Notes: generated by a model not told the origin, from the letters alone. 38,083 nucleotides of DNA from Gemmatimonadota bacterium (GCA_028873845.1 JAPPNO010000092.1:1-38083); one strand, 5' to 3'. Positions 7,419-15,302 are shown, counted from the stretch's first letter. Numbers and translations: made by a program.

Positions 7419-8021
7419 CTACTCGTTGGTTCCTGCTGTGAGTTCGGTCCCGATCCACCGCTTCCATCGCGCGGCCTCGTCCGGCCCGGCCAGACCCTCC
7501 AGGCTGCGGCCGCCCGCGACCAGAGCCGGCACCATCCCGACCTCGCGGGCCGCGGCCGCTGCCCGGTGCCCGAGAACGACATCGGTGTAGCGGTCCACAT
7601 CCAGCACGGCCCGGGTCTCGGTTCGGTCCAGTCCGGCGCGGTGCGCGATTTCAACCAGCAAATCTATCCGCCCGATGTCGATCCGGTCGACGAAGTGGGC
7701 CTCGAACAATGCGCGCCGCACGCCGTGGTAACAATCCCTGTCGCGGGCGAACTCGGTCAGTTCGTGCGCCTTGCGTGTCCACGGAATCAGGTCGGGGGTC
7801 CGCATTGGGATGCCGAAGCCGTGGGCGAGGCCGGCGATCCGGGCGTGGTAGTTTCGCCACGTTGGGGCGGCGGGGTCGATCAGCGGGTTGGGAGGCGGGC
7901 GGAACTCGAGCCCCCGCCACCGGACGGCGTCGGCAGCTCCCGCGTCGTCGGCCAGGTGCGCGGCCAGGCGCGAGCCGGGATCGACGAAATCGAAGTAGAT
8001 GACGGGGGGTGGGGTGGTCAT
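7419..8021 (-). CDS. DsbA-fold (HCCA isomerase / FrnE-like) protein without CxxC
   Basis: 200 aa. The N-terminal IYFDFVDPGSRLAAHL aligns with the first strand and helix of DsbA/FrnE and 2-hydroxychromene-2-carboxylate isomerase proteins. The position of the redox CxxC is DPGS, so it cannot act as a dithiol oxidoreductase. The usual helical insert follows (about residues 60-150) and the fold closes with a cis-proline-like loop, VGMVPALVAGGRSLEGL, as in the family. A glutathione- or ligand-dependent isomerase-type role is possible; the reaction is unknown. There is no signal peptide, so it is probably cytoplasmic. I take the ATG at 8021 as the start (MTTPPPVIYFDF); the open frame upstream of it does not look coding. 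It is the first gene of the operon ending with the pseudo-helicase. Confidence 0.75.
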   Translation of the reverse strand: MTTPPPVIYFDFVDPGSRLAAHLADDAGAADAVRWRGLEFRPPPNPLIDPAAPTWRNYHARIAGLAHGFGIPMRTPDLIPWTRKAHELTEFARDRDCYHGVRRALFEAHFVDRIDIGRIDLLVEIAHRAGLDRTETRAVLDVDRYTDVVLGHRAAAAAREVGMVPALVAGGRSLEGLAGPDEAARWKRWIGTELTAGTNE

Positions 8022-8236
8022 GGTGACGGTGTCCGGGACAATGGGCAGGGTTGCCAAAGTTACCTCCGCGAACCGATTGTGCGACGGCTCCGCCGGGCGA
8101 AGGTGGTCCGGCGGCACCTCGTGGAATTCGGGCCGCGCGGATGTCGGCCGGGGGCCGGAACTCCAGCAATCCCCGCTCCCCTCCGTCCGGCGCCGGGCGG
8201 GAGAATCACAGGAAACCTAGGAACAACGACCAACCC

Positions 8237-9424
8237 ATGGCCTATTCCGAGAACATTGCAAGACTGCAGCCATCGGCTACCGTGACGGTGAGTACGCTCG
8301 CAAAGAAGCTGCGTGCCGAGGGGCGTGACATCATCAACCTGAGCGCGGGCGAGCCCGACTTCGACACCCCCACGGGGATCGCCGAGGCGGGCATCGAGGG
8401 GATCCGCCGGGGCCGCACGCGCTACACCCCCGCCGCGGGCCTGCCCGAACTGCGCGCGGCGGCCGCCGAGTACATGACCGCGGGGACCGCCTACCCGGCG
8501 GATCCGGCCCGCGTGGTGGTGTCCGCAGGCGCGAAACAGTCCCTCTTCAACGCCTGCTTCTGCCTCTTCGGGCCCGGCGACGAGGTGCTGATCGGGTCGC
8601 CCTACTGGACCTCCTACCCCGAGATGGTGACGCTCGCGCGCGCCGAGCCGGTTCCGGTGGCCGGGAGCGAGAGCCGCGAGTTCATGCTCGCCCCCGACGA
8701 TCTCGAGGCGGCCGCCACGGAGCGGAGCAAGGGGCTGATCCTCTCGACCCCCTCGAATCCGACCGGGGGCGTCTATTCGAAGGCGGCGCTCGGCGCAATA
8801 GCCGAATGGGCCAGGTCGCGCGGCGTCACCCTGATCAGCGACGAGATCTACCAGGAGATCTACTACGGCGAGGGGAACAAGGCGCCGGGTGCGCTCGATC
8901 TGGACCCCGGCAACGTGGGCGACCTGGTGGTCACGAACGGGATGTCCAAGGCGTTCGCGATGACCGGGTGGCGGGTCGGCTTCTCCTACACCACGGCCGA
9001 ACTCGCCGCGAAGATGTCGGCGCTGCAGAGCCACGTGTCGCTGAACGCGGCCACGCCGTCCCAGGTGGCCTCCCTCGAAGGCCTCACCCGGGGCGAGGAG
9101 GGCGCGCGCGAACGCGCCGTCATGCTGGCCGCCTTCCGCCGCCGCCGCGACCTCGTCACGCGCCTCTTCGACGAGCTGCTCCCGGGGTGCTCGTACGTAC
9201 GTCCCGAGGGCGCGTTCTACCTGTATTTCCGCGTGGACGGCGCCTTCGACGAGGAGGTGACGTGCGCGGGCGATGTCTGCACGCGTATCCTGGAGGAGGT
9301 GGGCGTCGCGATCGTCCCGGGCGAGGCGTTCGGCGACCCGCGCTACGCACGCATGAGCACCGCTTCGTCGGATGAGGACATCGAGGAGGGCGTGCGGCGC
9401 ATGGCGAAGGTGCTGGGTGGATGA
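8237..9424 (+). CDS. aspC: Aspartate aminotransferase-type class I/II PLP enzyme
   Basis: 395 aa, the normal length for AspC-type (subgroup Ib) aminotransferases. Visible landmarks: LSAGEPDFDTP near residue 40; SNPTGGVYS; SDEIYQEIYYGE; the PLP-lysine motif NGMSKAFAMTGWRVGF with K238; and the C-terminal substrate-binding arginine in YARMSTASS. The expected reaction is reversible amino transfer between aspartate and 2-oxoglutarate in the cytoplasm; related specificity (aromatic or glutamate/prephenate) cannot be excluded from sequence alone. I choose the ATG at 8237 because family proteins begin just before the segment ARLQPSATVTV and the upstream open frame is arginine/proline-rich and not protein-like. 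A methyltransferase follows on the same strand. Confidence 0.93.
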   Translation: MAYSENIARLQPSATVTVSTLAKKLRAEGRDIINLSAGEPDFDTPTGIAEAGIEGIRRGRTRYTPAAGLPELRAAAAEYMTAGTAYPADPARVVVSAGAKQSLFNACFCLFGPGDEVLIGSPYWTSYPEMVTLARAEPVPVAGSESREFMLAPDDLEAAATERSKGLILSTPSNPTGGVYSKAALGAIAEWARSRGVTLISDEIYQEIYYGEGNKAPGALDLDPGNVGDLVVTNGMSKAFAMTGWRVGFSYTTAELAAKMSALQSHVSLNAATPSQVASLEGLTRGEEGARERAVMLAAFRRRRDLVTRLFDELLPGCSYVRPEGAFYLYFRVDGAFDEEVTCAGDVCTRILEEVGVAIVPGEAFGDPRYARMSTASSDEDIEEGVRRMAKVLGG

Positions 9425-9467
9425 GCGAAGCTGTTGCAGGCACGTACGGCGCATGGCGAAGGTGCTG
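9396..9467 (+). repeat. 20-bp direct repeat at the end of the aminotransferase gene
   Basis: The sequence GGCGCATGGCGAAGGTGCTG occurs at 9396-9415, inside the last codons of the aminotransferase, and again exactly at 9448-9467, just before the methyltransferase start codon. The offset is 52 bp, so the second copy is out of frame with the first. It looks like a small local duplication of the gene end and now forms the leader of the next gene. Confidence 0.85.
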
Positions 9468-9468
9468 A

Positions 9469-10182
9469 ATGGGTGAGGGGAGGGGGGGAGAGGGGGATCC
9501 CGGCGCGGCCGAGATCATCGTAAGCGGCGCGCCCGCGCCCTCGGAATTGCCGCACGACAGGCTCGACGAGTACGTACGCCGCCTCTTCGCCCCCGAAGAC
9601 GACTGCCTGCGCGCGATACGCGCCCGGGCCGCCGATGCCTCGCTGCCAGCGATCCAGCTCCCCCCCGCCACCGCCCGCGCCGTGCAGATCCTGCTGCGTG
9701 CGACAGGGGCGCGCCGCGTTCTCGAAATCGGCACGCTGGCGGGCTACTCGGCGGTGTGGCTCGCGCGCGCGCTGCCGCCCGACGGCGAGCTGATCACGCT
9801 GGAGATCGACCCGGACCGGGCCGCCGTGGCCCGCGAGTCCGTGGAGGACGCCGGGTTGGCGGCCCAGGTAGAGGTGCGGGTCGGCGACGCGCTCGATCTG
9901 ATGGTCGCGATGGACCCCGATCCCCCCTTCGACGCCGTCTTCCTGGACGCCGACAAGGAGCGCTACTGCGACTACCTGGAGCAGGCGGCCCGTCTTGTCC
10001 GCCACAAAGGGCTCTTAGTGGCTGACAACGCGCTCTGGCGCGGCGAGGTCCTCGATCCGGAGGGGTTTGGGGGGCTGGCGGTGGACATTCACCGATTTAA
10101 CGAGCGGGTGGCCGCGGATGAGCGCTTCGAGGCGACGATTCTGCCCGTTGGGGACGGGTTGATGGTGGGGGTGCGGGGTTAG
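9469..10182 (+). CDS. SAM-dependent O-methyltransferase (family 3 type)
   Basis: 237 aa. Class I methyltransferase fold of the catechol/caffeoyl-CoA O-methyltransferase type. The SAM-binding motif VLEIGTLAGYSAVWLA is near residue 85, followed by the acidic ribose-binding ITLEIDPDRAAVA. The metal/catalytic strand reads FDAVFLDADKERY near 155, then GLLVADNALWRG, where DN are the family's metal ligands. Proteins of this group are cytosolic, Mg-dependent enzymes with often unknown small-molecule acceptors. The ATG at 9469 is the first in frame; residues 1-25 are glycine-rich and poorly conserved in look, so a later start is possible. It lies 44 bp after the aminotransferase and probably shares its transcript. 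Confidence 0.92.
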   Translation: MGEGRGGEGDPGAAEIIVSGAPAPSELPHDRLDEYVRRLFAPEDDCLRAIRARAADASLPAIQLPPATARAVQILLRATGARRVLEIGTLAGYSAVWLARALPPDGELITLEIDPDRAAVARESVEDAGLAAQVEVRVGDALDLMVAMDPDPPFDAVFLDADKERYCDYLEQAARLVRHKGLLVADNALWRGEVLDPEGFGGLAVDIHRFNERVAADERFEATILPVGDGLMVGVRG

Positions 10183-10225
10183 TTTGGCTGCGCCGGGATG
10201 GCTTTCCAAAGAGGGGGCCGACGTA

Positions 10226-10510
10226 ATGCGGGTTCCGGTTGAGCGAATGAAGCGGCTGGCCCGCCAATTGGAGCCCCGAGCCCTGTTCAGCGTGCCGGAG
10301 GTCGTTTCGGTGGTGGACGAGGACGGCGTCGAATTGACGTCCGTCGTGGTGGACATCTTCATCCCGGAGGAAGTGGACGGGATGGCGTTCCGGGATTCAT
10401 TCTTCGGAGCATTGGCCGACGCCCTCTGTCCGCGGGACCTGGGACGCCTGGCTGTGGGAGTAGGGCGATTGGGGTCCGGCTGCCCGACCGCCGGCCCGAC
10501 TCGCTCCTGA
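10226..10510 (+). CDS. Small unknown protein, copy 1 of a duplicated gene (orphan)
   Basis: 94 aa, no recognised family. It is predicted alpha/beta: a basic helix (VERMKRLARQLEP), a strand pair with DEDGVELTSVVVDIFIP, then a helix DSFFGALADAL. The first 83 residues match the gene at 12351-12611 at 73 positions. The start ATG at 10226 is favoured by a GAGGGGG stretch about 8 nt upstream and by the other copy. The last residues differ because this copy has GGGG at 10471-10474 where the other has GGG; the shift replaces the other copy's GPAA-stop with an unrelated tail. Unlike copy 2, it has no HEPN gene behind it. It begins 43 bp after the methyltransferase. Confidence 0.75.
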   Translation: MRVPVERMKRLARQLEPRALFSVPEVVSVVDEDGVELTSVVVDIFIPEEVDGMAFRDSFFGALADALCPRDLGRLAVGVGRLGSGCPTAGPTRS

Positions 10511-10572
10511 TTGAGCAGTGAACTGAAGAAGCCGGTTGTAATGGCGGCGTTTGCCGAACACATTCGTTAGGC

Positions 10573-11973
10573 ATGGCGACAGCAAGCAATCGAGGAATGA
10601 CGGAGGAAACAAGCCGACCGAGCAAGGCTGCCCATGCGACCAAGGCTGAGTGGCCGTGGTGGCATGATGCGGTCGGCCGGACAACACGGCGCGCAACCCT
10701 CTCCGCCGCCTTCATGCTGTCCTCCCTGGCGCCCGGGTGCGACCGCCGCGACCCCGGCGACCCGCTCGGCGCGGAAACCGGCTTCACGATCCGCGACTCC
10801 GCCGACATCGAGATCGTGGAGAACCACTCCCCGGAGTATCCCCCGGAACGGTTCTGGCGCATGGACATGGAGCCCGAGATCGTGCTCGGCGATGGCGACG
10901 GGTCGTTCCCTGCAGGCGACTCCGCCCACCTGATATGGCAGGTGTCGGGGCTTGCGCGACTCGAGGACGGGCGCATCGCCGTCCTTTCCCGCGGCAACCG
11001 GCAGCTCTACCTGTTCGAGCCCACCGGCGAGCTGTCGCGGGTAATGGGCAGAGAGGGGCAGGGGCCCGGGGAATTCGGTGGGCCCGCCGAGTTGCAGTAC
11101 CTTCCCCCGGACACCTTGGCGGTGTGGGATTCGTGGTTCGGGCCGGTCAACTATTTCAACACGGACGGGGAGCTCATCCGGACCTGGTCGGTGGACCTGG
11201 ACAAGGTGATGGGGGCCGCCAGCGGCGTGACCGCTGAGTCGCGCCGCATCCCGCTGGCGGATGGGAGCTTCGTTACCGAGATCGTCAAGGACGACCCGAA
11301 CCTTCAGCCCTCGGTCGGCGTGTCGGTTAGATTGCCCATAGAGTTTGTGCGGGTGGAACAGGAATACGCTATCCGCTCATTGGGTACCTGGGAGGGCTGG
11401 GAAGTCGTAGGCGTGGACTTCGGGGGCCTGGTCGGGCCGGGTTTCACCTATCTCGACGCATTCCTTGCAGCAGGGTCGGATCCCCCGTCCATCTACATGG
11501 CCGACGGGACCAGAGACGAAATCCGGCAATTCTCGTTTGGCGGGCGGCTCGTCCGGATCATTCGCCGCTCGACGGCTCCGCTGCGGGTTTCGGACGAAGG
11601 ACACCAGGCATGGGTGACCTACCTGGCCACCCCCTGGGCCACCTTTCCGGGGGGTGAGGATCGCGCGGAGGCGGTCCTGCGAGCGATTCCGCGGCGAGAT
11701 TTCCATCCGTCCGTCGCAGGCCTGTTGGTGGACCCCGCGGGATACTTGTGGGTTTCCGGGTGGTCCGCGTCGGAGGTCGGGGGACCCGACAGGTGGAGCG
11801 TCTTCAGCCCCGAAGGACGGTGGGTCGGAGTGCTCCCGGCTCCAACGCTCGAAGTGCCGTGCAACAGGTTGTCCAACCCGTGCTGGATGGGGACCGACTT
11901 CTTTCTCGCCATTCGACTCGACGAGCTGGGCCGGGCGCTGGTGGAGGGCTACCGGATCCGGCGTGACGATTGA
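10573..11973 (+). CDS. 6-bladed beta-propeller lipoprotein
   Basis: 466 aa. An N-terminal region with RTTRR followed by a hydrophobic run ends in the lipobox-like LSSLAPGC (about residues 49-56), predicting export and lipidation. The body has propeller repeats with the family hallmarks: ARLEDGRIAVLSRGNRQLYLFEPTGE, then the signature REGQGPGEF around residue 160, and later WVSGWSASEVGG. Such proteins are common in Bacteroidota and Gemmatimonadota and sit in the envelope; ligands are unknown. The ATG at 10573 gives a long n-region; the ATG at 10597 would also keep the signal. The gene lies between the two copies of the small duplicated gene. No partner function can be read from that. Confidence 0.85.
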   Translation: MATASNRGMTEETSRPSKAAHATKAEWPWWHDAVGRTTRRATLSAAFMLSSLAPGCDRRDPGDPLGAETGFTIRDSADIEIVENHSPEYPPERFWRMDMEPEIVLGDGDGSFPAGDSAHLIWQVSGLARLEDGRIAVLSRGNRQLYLFEPTGELSRVMGREGQGPGEFGGPAELQYLPPDTLAVWDSWFGPVNYFNTDGELIRTWSVDLDKVMGAASGVTAESRRIPLADGSFVTEIVKDDPNLQPSVGVSVRLPIEFVRVEQEYAIRSLGTWEGWEVVGVDFGGLVGPGFTYLDAFLAAGSDPPSIYMADGTRDEIRQFSFGGRLVRIIRRSTAPLRVSDEGHQAWVTYLATPWATFPGGEDRAEAVLRAIPRRDFHPSVAGLLVDPAGYLWVSGWSASEVGGPDRWSVFSPEGRWVGVLPAPTLEVPCNRLSNPCWMGTDFFLAIRLDELGRALVEGYRIRRDD

Positions 11974-12350
11974 ACCCGGTCTCCCGGTTCGGGTGACGGT
12001 GGGGACCAACCTGACGCAGGAAAGATCGGGCGCGCCGACTTCTTTGAAGCGAACCATGCCATTCAGACCGGACCCTCGATCGTCGCACTGATGTTCCAGC
12101 GGCTGGCCCACAGGAAGAGATGGCCATGACCGTGGCACGCCTCAGGCAACCGGTGCCCGTGAGTTCAGCCATGCACGCCGGGGCATGGGTGCCGATTTCC
12201 GGTTTCGCCGAAGTGAATTCCTTTGTGGCGGAGGGTCATGCGCCATGGAACGCAGTTTTGAATGCCGAACCGGTAGCCTCGACGGAACATCCTGCGACGT
12301 CGATTCGACCTGCCATCCGCCCGTGGTACGATCAGGCGGGGGCCGAAGGA
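11974..12350 (+). other. 377-bp gap upstream of the small-gene/HEPN pair
   Basis: No gene is supported. A frame is open from 12120 into the next gene, but its product before residue 78 looks random, and the second copy of the small gene shows where coding begins. A short inverted repeat, GAACC/GGTTC, overlaps the stop codon at 11972-11990 without a T-tract. Close to the next gene, TACGAT (about 12327) is a possible -10 element, but no good -35 is spaced to it. The gap probably holds the promoter for the 12351-13040 pair. Confidence 0.35.
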
Positions 12351-12611
12351 ATGCGGGCTCCGGTCGAGCGCATGAAGCGACTGGCCCGCCGACTTGAGCC
12401 GCGGGCATTGTTCAGCGCGCCGGAGGTGGTTTCCGTAGCGGACGAGGACGGCGTTGAGTTGACCTCCGTCGTGGTGGATGTCTTCATCCCGGAGGAATCG
12501 GACGGGATGGCGTTTCGGGATTCGTTCTTCGAAGCACTGGCCGACGCCCTTCGTACGCGCGACTTGGAACGCCTGGCCGTGGGAGTGGGGCGGTTGGGTC
12601 CGGCTGCCTGA
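12351..12611 (+). CDS. Small unknown protein, copy 2, paired with a HEPN gene
   Basis: 86 aa, near-identical to the product of 10226-10510 over 83 residues (73 matches) and ending cleanly at GRLGPAA. Shared features are the basic N-terminal helix (VERMKRLARRLEP), the conserved block DEDGVELTSVVVDVFIPEE, and the helix DSFFEALADALRTRDLERL. The ATG at 12351 follows GGGGGCCGAAGGA and matches the start of copy 1. The HEPN gene begins 12 nt after its stop, so the two are almost certainly co-translated. HEPN genes are often paired with a small antitoxin, classically a minimal nucleotidyltransferase. The GSxxR nucleotidyltransferase motif is absent here, so if this is a partner it is of another kind. 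Function unknown. Confidence 0.75.
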   Translation: MRAPVERMKRLARRLEPRALFSAPEVVSVADEDGVELTSVVVDVFIPEESDGMAFRDSFFEALADALRTRDLERLAVGVGRLGPAA

Positions 12612-12623
12612 CCTTCGGCACGC

Positions 12624-13040
12624 GTGGCTTTCGACCCCGCAGGGTTCGTTGAGACCGGCCGGATTCTCTTGGCCAAGGCTCCGGCCAGCGAAGCTGCGGC
12701 CCGTACGGCTTGCGGAAGAGCCTACTACGCCGGGTACGGAACGATGCGGATCCTGCTGTGCCGAGCGAAGGGCGTGTCAGCCAAACATCTATTCGGGCAG
12801 GCTGGGCGACATGGTGACTTGATCAAGGCTCTCACGCGGGGTTCCGCGCGGTTCAAGAGCGTCGGAGCCCAGTACCGGAGGCTCCACATTGCACGGGTGA
12901 AGAGTGACTACCGCTACTCTGCCCCGGTGGCGCGCCAAGAGGCCGAGAGAGCCCTCAATGACGCCGACTGGGTCGCCTCGCGGCTGACCAGCATCCCGGC
13001 AAGGGAATTCAGGTCGTTGCCGCTGGTGCCTCATCGGTAG
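12624..13040 (+). CDS. HEPN-domain protein (UPF0332-like)
   Basis: 138 aa, starting at GTG 12624. Residues about 25-45 read RTACGRAYYAGYGTMRILLC, the characteristic first helix of HEPN/UPF0332 proteins (a run like R-x-AYYAxF). The later RVKSDYRYSAPVARQEAERA and NDADWVASRL match the 'ADY...A..A' helix of the same family. The classical RNxxxH catalytic motif is not evident, so this may be a non-catalytic or divergent HEPN. HEPN proteins bind nucleotides or cut RNA, frequently as toxins opposed by a small neighbour; here the only candidate is the duplicated 86-aa protein 12 nt upstream. The toxin-antitoxin reading is inference from arrangement only. Confidence 0.8.
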   Translation: MAFDPAGFVETGRILLAKAPASEAAARTACGRAYYAGYGTMRILLCRAKGVSAKHLFGQAGRHGDLIKALTRGSARFKSVGAQYRRLHIARVKSDYRYSAPVARQEAERALNDADWVASRLTSIPAREFRSLPLVPHR

Positions 13041-13087
13041 CGGTAACGAGCCCGTCCTCTTCCGCGCGATGAACTTGCCCCCGGACC

Positions 13088-13693
13088 CTACCGGACGGCG
13101 ATCTTCGCGGTCACGAGCCCCATGGTCACCGAATAGACGGGCGCGAACCAGTAGTCTCCCCAGTCGCCGGCCACGAACATGCCGAATACCGCCCCGGCCA
13201 CAAGCCCTGTCGCGGCCCCGGCCATTGTCCGCGGGAGGCTGGTGGCTCCTGCTGCCATCGCGGCGGTGGGAACAGAGGCAAGGGTGGCCGCCGAACCAAG
13301 GAAGATCCACATCAGTCCTTCGATCGAGGTGGAAAAGGACGAAATGAATGCGGGAACCATGGGGAAGAACGCCGCGAGGGAGGCATAGGCGAACACCCTT
13401 CCGGGCGAAGCCGCGCTGCCGTGTGGTCCGGGTGATGGAGTCATCGGATGCCGGACCATGTCCTGAAACTCCGCACCCTCATCGACGGCCAACTCCTCGG
13501 CGGGATTCGCCGGCGTGCCGACTGCCTTCAGGTTGTGAAACGGGGTCGCCCGTACCTCTTCGATCCACGCCCCCACCGTTTCGGGTGGCTGCCTGGACTC
13601 GGCCTGAGCGGCCAGGTCCGCCGGAAGGGAGACCGATCCGGCCGAGACTGCCCAGGGCAGCAACAGCAACCGGGTCGTAGTCCGAAATGACAT
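13088..13693 (-). CDS. Exported/membrane hypothetical protein
   Basis: 201 aa. A signal-like N-terminus (MSFRTTTRLLLLPWAVSAGS...DLAAQ) is followed by a hydrophilic middle (about residues 30-95), then three or four hydrophobic segments rich in Ala, Gly and Met: AYASLAAFFPMVPAFI, GLMWIFLGSAATLASV, and MAGAATGLVAGAVFGMFVAG. The end is YSVTMGLVTAKIAVR. A glycine-zipper-like membrane anchor is likely. No family is recognised. A good Shine-Dalgarno (GAGGAGGG, 5 nt before the ATG at 13693) supports the start. It stands alone, convergent with the HEPN gene. Confidence 0.75.
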   Translation of the reverse strand: MSFRTTTRLLLLPWAVSAGSVSLPADLAAQAESRQPPETVGAWIEEVRATPFHNLKAVGTPANPAEELAVDEGAEFQDMVRHPMTPSPGPHGSAASPGRVFAYASLAAFFPMVPAFISSFSTSIEGLMWIFLGSAATLASVPTAAMAAGATSLPRTMAGAATGLVAGAVFGMFVAGDWGDYWFAPVYSVTMGLVTAKIAVR

Positions 13694-13865
13694 TCCATCC
13701 CTCCTCGGTGCGCGCGTGAGTCGTGTGCTCGAGAGGCACTACGCCGCCTTCACGACGCAGTTTCCAGAGTGGGCGGGGCCACGGCCGCACGGATGCGCGG
13801 GTGGATGAAGTCGCGGGTCGAATGGCCGGCGGGTTTCCGCGCGCCAATGAACACCGGGATCCGAA

Positions 13866-14789
13866 CTATCGCCCCCCCACCTGCATCGCTTGGGCCGCCC
13901 GCACCGCCGCTCCGGCGTAACCACCCCCGAAGAGGCGCGCGTGAACCAGCAGAGGGTACAGCTCGTACGCGGGCCGCCGCCGCTCATGATCCGGTTGCCG
14001 GGGCCAGGCTTCGTCGTGGCCCTGGTAGAAGGAGCGGGGGAAGCCACCGAAGAGCCGCGTCATGGCCAGGTCGACCTCGCGGTGGCCGACGTACACGGCC
14101 GGGTCGATGAGCACGGGTTCGGCGCTGCCGCGGTGCGGCCCGTCCCTCGTGCGGGCGAAGAGTACGTTGCCGGACCAGAGGTCGCCGTGGAGGAGTGACG
14201 GACCGTCGGCTTCGGCCGCGGCGGTGAGCAGCTCACCGGCGAGGTCGGCCGCCGTCTCGATCGTGTCCAGCTGGCGCGAGGACACGGTCCCCCGCCCGGC
14301 CAGTTCCCGCGCCAGGGGACGGATGCGCCGCTCGGCCCAGAAATCGCCCCAGTCCACATTCCAGCGGTTCGGCTGCGGCAGCGAACCGATCACGTTGTCC
14401 GCGTGCCAGCCGTACCGGCCGTCGCCTTCGGAACAGCGGTGCAGAGCGGCGAGCTCCGCTCCCAGTCGGCGCCACGAGTCCTCGTTCGGGGCCGCCTCCT
14501 CGATCCATTCCAGCAGAATCCACGCGACGGGGTCACTTTCCCGACTGTGCGCCAGCACGGCGGGGATCCTGACCGCGCCGCAGGCCGCGAGCGCCTCCAG
14601 TCCCTCCGCTTCCACCTGGAAGAAGCGATGCCCCGCCTTCGCATTCCACTTGAGGAAGACGTCGCCGCCCCGGGTCCGGACCTTCAGCCCCTCGTTGACG
14701 CAGCCGCCCCCCACCAGCCGCGTACCCAGCACGTCCGCCGGGTCGATGCCCGCGGCGCGGCAGGCGCCATGCACGACGGCCGGGTCCAC
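13866..14789 (-). CDS. Fructosamine/ribulosamine 3-kinase family protein
   Basis: 307 aa, standard length. The APH-like kinase fold shows a glycine-rich start (LVGGGCVNEGLKV), an ATP-binding lysine in DVFLKWN (K47), the catalytic-loop motif HGDLWSGN (201-208, D203), and the metal-binding DPAVYVGHREVD (229-240) followed by the family's LFGGFPRSFYQGHDEAWP. Bacterial members phosphorylate ribulosamines or fructosamines on proteins or small amines so that the sugar can be eliminated, a repair of glycation. It starts at GTG 14789, 12 nt after the stop of a low-molecular-weight phosphatase, a pairing known in bacteria, in which the phosphatase makes the ribulosamine from its 5-phosphate. Cytoplasmic. 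Confidence 0.95.
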   Translation of the reverse strand: MDPAVVHGACRAAGIDPADVLGTRLVGGGCVNEGLKVRTRGGDVFLKWNAKAGHRFFQVEAEGLEALAACGAVRIPAVLAHSRESDPVAWILLEWIEEAAPNEDSWRRLGAELAALHRCSEGDGRYGWHADNVIGSLPQPNRWNVDWGDFWAERRIRPLARELAGRGTVSSRQLDTIETAADLAGELLTAAAEADGPSLLHGDLWSGNVLFARTRDGPHRGSAEPVLIDPAVYVGHREVDLAMTRLFGGFPRSFYQGHDEAWPRQPDHERRRPAYELYPLLVHARLFGGGYAGAAVRAAQAMQVGGR

Positions 14790-14801
14790 GCTGATCGCCC
14801 T

Positions 14802-15302
14802 TCAGTCCCGGAGCGTGTCCGACAACTCGTCCAGGAGACCGCCGCAGGCGCGTTCAAGGATGCGATACACCCGTTCGAAACCGTCCTGTCCGCCGTAGTA
14901 GGGGTCGGGGACGTCCGCGTCGTGTGCGCCGGGGTCGTAGTCGCGCATCAGGACGATGTCGGCGGGAGTGCCCGCGCGCCGCCGCGACCGCTGGTGCAAC
15001 CGCTTCAGCGAGCGCAGGTTGCTGCGGTCCATCGCGACGATCACGTCGAAGTGCTCGAAGTCGCGCGGGGTGACCTGGCGTGCGTACCCGGTGAGGCGGA
15101 CGCCGTGCGCCGCGGCCACCGCGATCGAACGGGAGTCGGGTGGTTCGCCCGTGTGGTAGGCGGCCGTCCCGGCGGAGTCCGCGTGGAAGTGATCGGCGAG
15201 CCCGCGCTCCTTCGCCAGCGCCGCGAAGATCCCCTCGCCCAGGGGAGAGCGGCAGATGTTGCCGAGGCAGACGAAGAGGACGGAGGTGGTGGCGCTTGAC
15301 AT
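14802..15302 (-). CDS. Low-molecular-weight protein-tyrosine-phosphatase family enzyme
   Basis: 166 aa. The P-loop CLGNICRS lies at residues 12-19, with nucleophile C12, second Cys C17 and R18. The general-acid motif DPYYGG has D133 and the two tyrosines seen in active LMW-PTPs. The rest of the Rossmann-like fold is complete and there is no signal peptide. The family removes phosphate from phosphotyrosine; some bacterial members act on ribulosamine-5-phosphates. The gene directly precedes the fructosamine-kinase-family gene on the same strand (12 nt), which favours the deglycation role here over signalling. The ATG at 15302 is the only reasonable start. Confidence 0.95.
   Translation of the reverse strand: MSSATTSVLFVCLGNICRSPLGEGIFAALAKERGLADHFHADSAGTAAYHTGEPPDSRSIAVAAAHGVRLTGYARQVTPRDFEHFDVIVAMDRSNLRSLKRLHQRSRRRAGTPADIVLMRDYDPGAHDADVPDPYYGGQDGFERVYRILERACGGLLDELSDTLRD

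Noticed and set aside
8060-9454. 464-aa minus-strand frame over the aminotransferase
   Set aside because: It is antisense to a gene with all PLP-enzyme motifs and has arginine/histidine-rich random composition.
12120-12350. Extension of the second small gene upstream to 12120
   Set aside because: The other copy shows conservation only from the MRxPVERM start; the upstream frame looks random.
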